From: Rhodocyclales bacterium
GTDB lineage: Bacteria; Pseudomonadota; Gammaproteobacteria; Burkholderiales; Rhodocyclaceae
Length of the DNA stretch: 17,683 bases
Direction of reading: 5' to 3'
NCBI GenBank assembly: GCA_021413665.1
Contig: JAIOPW010000091.1
Span: 1-17,683, forward strand
Below, piece after piece: positions 13,798 to 17,683 of the stretch. The position numbers were made by a program, and so were the translations under genes. The notes below the pieces were generated by a model. That model did no database searches. It was not told the DNA's origin and saw only the letters and a program-made list of their open reading frames with translations. Each line of letters starts with the position of its first letter. Positions within the stretch are counted from its first letter, which is position 1.

Positions 13798-16187
13798 TTT
13801 TTCTTTTCGGTGGCCGGTTTGGGCGGCGCCGGCTTTTCCGCTACGGGCTTTTCCACGAGTTTCGGTTTGGCATCCTGCACCGGCGCCGGCGCCTGCCTGG
13901 GCTCTTCCTTTTCCTCCTCCTCGGCTGGCGGCGGCAGAAGTTCCTTGTAAATCATTTCCCGGCTGGCCTTGCCCGCGGGGTCGTTGGCGGTGATCGAGAC
14001 GAGGCCATCCGGAGTTTCCTGCCAGCTCTCGGGCACGTTCTTCAACGCGTGTTCCATGAAGCCGATCCAGATTGGCAGCGCCGCCGCGCCACCGGTTTCG
14101 CCGTTGCCCATCCGCTTGGGCTGATCGAAGCCAATCCATGCGATGCCGACGACGGTCGGCTGGTAGCCGCAGAACCAGGCGTCGATGTAGTCGTTGGTGG
14201 TACCGGTCTTGCCCGCCAGGTCGCCGCGCTTGAGCACGGCGGCGGCCCGGGTGGCGGTGCCGCGCCGGACCACGTCGTGCATCATGCTGTCCATCAGCCA
14301 GGCGTTGCGCGCGTCGATCGCACGCAGGGATTCGTCGCCGGCCAGCGACGGTTGCGTCGCAGCGAGCACATTTCCCTTGTCGTCGAGGATCTGACGCACG
14401 ATGTAGGGCTCGATGCGGTAGCCGCCGTTGGCGAAAATGGAATAGGCGCCAAGTTGCTGCCACGGCGTCACCGATCCTGCGCCCAATGCCAGCGTCAGGT
14501 AGGGTGGGTGCTTGTCGGCATCGAAGCCGAAGCGTGTCACATAGTCCTGGGCGTACCTGGTGCCGATCGAACGCAGCAGGCGGATCGACACCATGTTCTT
14601 CGATTTCGCCAGCGCCGTGCGCAGGCTCATCGGACCTTCGTATTTGCCATCATAGTTTTTCGGCTCCCAGGCTTGAGAGCCTGTTTCTTCGGCGGAGATC
14701 GAGACCGGTTCGTCGGGAATGACCGAGGCCGGGGTGTAGCCTTTTTCGAGGCCCGCAGAGTAGATGAAGGGCTTGAAGCTGGATCCTGGCTGGCGCCAGG
14801 CCTGGGTGACGTGATTGAACTTGCTGCGATTGAAGTCGAAGCCGCCGACCAGTGCCCGAATCGCACCATCGACAGGGCTCGCTGCAACGAATGCAGCCTC
14901 GACGTCGGGCAATTGGACAATTTGCCAGCCGCCCTTGTCGAACTTCTGTACGCGGATCACGGCACCGCGCCTCACACGCTTGTTCGGTGCTGCCTTGTCG
15001 TCCAGCATGCGCGCGGCGAACTTGAGTCCCTCGTCGCCGATCTTCAGCACCTCGCCGCCCCGCAGATAGGCGCGCACGAGTTTTGGCGTGGCCTCCAGAA
15101 CGATGGCCGGCAGCAGGTCGTCGCTGTCGTCGTACTCGGTCAGCAGCTCTTCGAATTCCTCGTCCTGGTCCGAGGTGATGTCCTTTACGTCCACATAAGC
15201 CTCGGCACCGCGGTAGCCGTGACGACGGTCGTAATCGATGACACCGCGGCGCACCGCGCGGTAGGCGGCCTGCTGTTCGCCGTGATCGATGGTCGTTATG
15301 ACACGCAGGCCGCGACTATAGACGTCGTCCGGGAAACGCTCGGCGGCTATCTGTCGGGCCATCTCGGCGACGTACTCGGCGCGGACGCCGAAGTCGTTAA
15401 CGTCGCGTTTGATGTACAAGGCTTCGGTTTGAGCCGCCTTCCACTGTGCGTCGCTGATGAAGTCGAGCTCATGCATCCGGCGCAGGACGTAGCGCTGACG
15501 CAGTTGCGCGCGCTTCGGATTGGCCACCGGATTGTAGGCCGAGGGTGCCTTGGGCAATCCGGCGAGCATGGCCGCCTCGGCGACGCTGACATCCTTCAGG
15601 GCCTTGCCGAAGTAGATCTGGGCCGCCGCCGAGAACCCGTAGGCGCGCTGACCCAGATAAATCTGGTTCAGGTAAATCTCGAAAATCTGGTCTTTGCCGA
15701 GATTGTTCTCTATTTTGAAAGCCAGTAACATTTCATAGAGTTTGCGCGTAAGGGTTTTTTCACTCGAAAGGAAAAAGTTGCGAGCCACCTGCATCGTGAT
15801 GGTCGACGCGCCTTGGCGCTTGCCGCCGCCGACAAAATTGGAATACGCTGCGCGCAACACGCCCAGCGTGTCAATGCCCGGATGCTGGTAGAAGCGCTCA
15901 TCCTCGGCCGCCAGAATGGCCTGCTTCATTACCGTGGGGACGTCCTTGATGCGTGCAAAATTGCGTCTCTCCTCGCCGAACTCGCCAATCAGCTGGCCGT
16001 CGCTGGAGTAAATGCGCAGCGGAATTTTCGGCTGATAATCCGTCAACACTTCCAGCGACGGAAGCTGCGGATAGGCGAGAATCAACGCGATGCCGGCAAG
16101 CGCGGCGACACTCAGCACAGCGCCGCCGGTGGCGAGCAGGAAATACAGCGCCCAGCGGGCGGGGGCGGGTAGGGCGGGAATGAGCAC
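13794..16187 (-). CDS. mrcA: Penicillin-binding protein 1A (bifunctional glycosyltransferase/transpeptidase)
   Basis: A 797-residue class A PBP that polymerises lipid II and cross-links peptidoglycan at the inner membrane. Residues 11-38 are the N-terminal membrane anchor. The GT51 domain (about 55-225) has catalytic Glu95 in AAEDERFYQHPG and the GASTITMQVARN segment. A middle OB-like domain precedes the transpeptidase domain, with Ser469/Lys472 in GSSFKPF, an SKN motif in LAKSKNMVS and Lys660 in GKTGTTND, so both activities look intact. The tail after about 740 is Pro/Glu/Lys-rich. The start is a GTG at 16187 with no clear Shine-Dalgarno and no ATG nearby; a -10 TATAAT just upstream supports it. 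Also called ponA. Divergent from pilM, as common in betaproteobacteria. Confidence 0.97.
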   Translation of the reverse strand: MLIPALPAPARWALYFLLATGGAVLSVAALAGIALILAYPQLPSLEVLTDYQPKIPLRIYSSDGQLIGEFGEERRNFARIKDVPTVMKQAILAAEDERFYQHPGIDTLGVLRAAYSNFVGGGKRQGASTITMQVARNFFLSSEKTLTRKLYEMLLAFKIENNLGKDQIFEIYLNQIYLGQRAYGFSAAAQIYFGKALKDVSVAEAAMLAGLPKAPSAYNPVANPKRAQLRQRYVLRRMHELDFISDAQWKAAQTEALYIKRDVNDFGVRAEYVAEMARQIAAERFPDDVYSRGLRVITTIDHGEQQAAYRAVRRGVIDYDRRHGYRGAEAYVDVKDITSDQDEEFEELLTEYDDSDDLLPAIVLEATPKLVRAYLRGGEVLKIGDEGLKFAARMLDDKAAPNKRVRRGAVIRVQKFDKGGWQIVQLPDVEAAFVAASPVDGAIRALVGGFDFNRSKFNHVTQAWRQPGSSFKPFIYSAGLEKGYTPASVIPDEPVSISAEETGSQAWEPKNYDGKYEGPMSLRTALAKSKNMVSIRLLRSIGTRYAQDYVTRFGFDADKHPPYLTLALGAGSVTPWQQLGAYSIFANGGYRIEPYIVRQILDDKGNVLAATQPSLAGDESLRAIDARNAWLMDSMMHDVVRRGTATRAAAVLKRGDLAGKTGTTNDYIDAWFCGYQPTVVGIAWIGFDQPKRMGNGETGGAAALPIWIGFMEHALKNVPESWQETPDGLVSITANDPAGKASREMIYKELLPPPAEEEEKEEPRQAPAPVQDAKPKLVEKPVAEKPAPPKPATEKKN

Positions 16188-16217
16188 GAATGGATGGGGT
16201 GGAAAGCAGCGCCGACG

Positions 16218-16223
16218 ATTATA
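16218..16223 (-). promoter_or_regulatory. Probable -10 element of the PBP1A gene
   Basis: On the minus strand, TATAAT at 16223-16218 is a perfect -10. The expected -35 position is poor (CGGCGT). A start near 16211 would leave a leader of about 23 bases before the GTG at 16187, consistent with that start. Confidence 0.45.
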
Positions 16224-16272
16224 GCTGTGGTGCTGGAGACACGCCGCCCAAGGGCTTCCTTAATAATTTTGC

Positions 16273-16301
16273 TTTACAGCCGATATAGTTGCTGCTAGCA
16301 T
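16273..16301 (+). promoter_or_regulatory. Probable sigma70 promoter of the pilMN operon
   Basis: TTTACA (16273-16278, five of six to the -35) and TAGCAT (16296-16301, four of six to the -10) are separated by 17 bases. Transcription would begin around 16308, about 50 bases before the TTG start. The surrounding 170-base spacer is notably A/T-rich and also holds the divergent PBP1A promoter. Confidence 0.45.
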
Positions 16302-16342
16302 CTGAAGTAAATTATCTGTATAGCTCGTAACGCAATATTTTT

Positions 16343-16351
16343 AAAGGGAAA
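16343..16351 (+). promoter_or_regulatory. Ribosome binding site before the TTG start of pilM
   Basis: AAAGGGAAA ends five bases before the TTG at 16357. It supports this unusual start, since no ATG with a suitable site precedes the conserved PilM N-terminal region. Confidence 0.6.
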
Positions 16352-16356
16352 ATCCT

Positions 16357-17445
16357 TTGCAGATCGATGTCTCGGCACTGAAGTCGATCTTTAACCCGAA
16401 GCTGCGTCCGTTGATCGGCGTGGATATCAGTTCGACCGCCGTCAAGATGGTTGAGCTGGTTGACGCCGGCAAGGGGCAGCCGCGGGTCGAACGCTATGCG
16501 ATCGAGCCTTTGCCGAAAGACGCGTTGCTCGACGGCAATTTTTCCTCGCTCGAGGCGGTTGCCGATACCCTGCAACGTTGCTGGAAGCGGCTCGGCAGTT
16601 CCACGCGTTTTGTCGCGATGGCCCTGCCCACTTCTGCCGTGATTACAAAGAAGATCACGCTGCCGGCCAACTTGCGCGAGCAGGACATGGAAGTTCAGGT
16701 CGAGTCGGAAGCGAACCAGTACATTCCGTTTGCCCTGGAGGAGGTCAATCTCGACTTTCAGGTGATCGGTCCGGCGCCGTCGAGTCCCGACGATGTCGAG
16801 GTGCTGCTGGCCGCGTCGCGCAAGGAAAAGGTCGAAGACCGCGTCGCTGCGGCGGAACTGGCGTTGTTGAAGCCGGTGGTGATGGACGTCGAGGCCTACG
16901 CAATTCATTCCGCCTACGAATTGGTAACAAAGCAGCTTCCTGGGGGAGGCGAGGGCCAGATCATCGCGCTGGTGGATGTCGGCGCCTCGGCCATGAAGGT
17001 CACCATCATGAAGGATGACCAGCAGCTCTATGCGCGCGAGCAGGCTTTTGGCGGATCAGAGCTCACCGATGAGATCATGCGCGCCTATGGCATGGGCCCG
17101 GAGGAAGCAGAGAATCTGAAGCGGTCCGGTACGCCTCCCGACAACTACGAGGCCGAAATTCTTCATCCTTTCATCGAGAATCTGGCCCAGGAAGTCGCGC
17201 GCGCACTCCAGTTTTTCTTCACTTCGACACCTTATAACGAAGTACATCACATCATCCTTGCCGGCGGGTCCGTGCTGGTTCCAGGCGTGGCCGAGCTTGT
17301 CGGTCAGCGCACGAATGTCAATACCCAGTTGGCCGATCCGTTTGCCGGCATGGCGATTTCTCCGCGGATTCGTGCCAAGCAGCTTGCCGCGGATGCGCCG
17401 GCCCTGATGGTGGCTTGCGGGCTTGCGCTGAGGAAGTTCGATTAA
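16357..17445 (+). CDS. pilM: Type IV pilus assembly protein PilM
   Basis: Actin-like cytoplasmic ATP-binding protein that forms the inner ring of the pilus alignment complex and binds the N-terminal tail of PilN. The 362-residue length fits the family. LIGVDISSTAVKMVEL (about 25-40) is the first phosphate-binding motif, IALVDVGASAMKVTIM (about 207-222) the second, and IILAGGSVLVPGVAELV the adenosine motif, the actin/FtsA hallmark set. The protein starts with TTG at 16357; MQIDVSALKSIFNPKLRP precedes the conserved core as in relatives. The stop overlaps the pilN start (TAATG). First gene of the expected pilMNOPQ operon. Confidence 0.95.
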   Translation: MQIDVSALKSIFNPKLRPLIGVDISSTAVKMVELVDAGKGQPRVERYAIEPLPKDALLDGNFSSLEAVADTLQRCWKRLGSSTRFVAMALPTSAVITKKITLPANLREQDMEVQVESEANQYIPFALEEVNLDFQVIGPAPSSPDDVEVLLAASRKEKVEDRVAAAELALLKPVVMDVEAYAIHSAYELVTKQLPGGGEGQIIALVDVGASAMKVTIMKDDQQLYAREQAFGGSELTDEIMRAYGMGPEEAENLKRSGTPPDNYEAEILHPFIENLAQEVARALQFFFTSTPYNEVHHIILAGGSVLVPGVAELVGQRTNVNTQLADPFAGMAISPRIRAKQLAADAPALMVACGLALRKFD

Positions 17446-17683
17446 TGATCCGGATCAACCTTCTCCCCCATCGCGAGGCAAAGCGCAAGGCGCGGCGCCA
17501 GCAGTTCTATGTACTGCTCGGACTGGTTTCGGTGCTGGCGGCCCTGATATGGTTCCTCGGTTTTTCGATCATCAATACGCGGACCAATGCGCAGGACGAG
17601 AAGAACGAATTCCTCAAGCGCGAGATCGCCAGTCTGGACAAGGAAATCGACGAGATCAAGAAGATCAAGGAACAGACCGACGC
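17445..17683 (+). CDS. pilN: Type IV pilus assembly protein PilN (truncated by window end)
   Basis: The first 79 residues only; the gene continues past the window edge. The N-terminus MIRINLLPHREAKRKARR is the PilM-binding tail (INLLP motif) of the family, followed by one membrane segment (about 23-45, YVLLGLVSVLAALIWFLGFS) and the start of a periplasmic coiled coil rich in Glu and Lys. PilN pairs with PilO in the inner-membrane alignment complex. It overlaps the pilM stop by one base. Confidence 0.93.
   Translation, partial: MIRINLLPHREAKRKARRQQFYVLLGLVSVLAALIWFLGFSIINTRTNAQDEKNEFLKREIASLDKEIDEIKKIKEQTD

Noticed and set aside
14049..15728. A 559-codon plus-strand open frame inside the PBP1A gene
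   Set aside because: It is antisense to an intact PBP1A with all catalytic motifs and has no family resemblance.
1..17683. CRISPR arrays, tRNA or rRNA genes, insertion sequences, att sites
   Set aside because: No regularly spaced repeats, tRNA-like cloverleaf, transposase frame or terminal inverted repeats were seen on reading both strands.

Overview
The window is a GC-rich chromosomal segment whose gene content and order point to a betaproteobacterium, most likely Rhodocyclales or a close relative. The main grounds are the block lptM-lysA / cyaY / PBP1A / pilM-pilN, a typical betaproteobacterial arrangement, together with hslVU. This placement rests on gene content and remembered gene order only; no search was run. 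No rRNA, tRNA, CRISPR array or insertion sequence was seen, and no gene-free stretch exceeds about 200 bases.

Layout. (1) Positions 80-3986, plus strand: a tandem STAS-domain protein, then hslV-hslU (ATP-dependent protease) and an AEC-family permease. hslV, hslU and the permease overlap by a few bases (ATGA and GTGA junctions), so they are probably one translationally coupled operon. (2) Positions 4188-7638, an accessory-looking block: a small periplasmic cytochrome c with no Met in the usual distal-ligand position; a NarL-type response regulator on the minus strand, divergent from a six-TM histidine kinase of the HEIANPL type; and a C_GCAxxG_C_C-family protein preceded by a clear AT-rich inverted repeat. 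(3) Positions 7695-13427, minus strand: lptM (lipoprotein) -> lysA (diaminopimelate decarboxylase) -> RND adaptor -> RND pump, packed with overlaps or gaps of a few bases. (4) Positions 13471-17683: cyaY (frataxin homologue), divergent from lptM and convergent with the PBP1A gene, the two stop codons sharing the four bases CTAG; then, divergent from PBP1A, pilM and the start of pilN, the head of the type IV pilus pilMNOPQ cluster.

How the genes work together. Blocks 1, 3 and 4 are mostly housekeeping: protein quality control, lysine and peptidoglycan precursor synthesis, peptidoglycan polymerisation, LPS-export assembly, iron-sulfur homeostasis and pilus assembly. Region 2 looks like a redox- or signal-related insertion between housekeeping blocks and holds most of the less explained features. 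I found no convincing wholly new system. The points most worth checking are the duplicated helical-STAS architecture, the unusual distal side of the cytochrome, the kinase/regulator pairing, and the operator before the Cys-rich protein.
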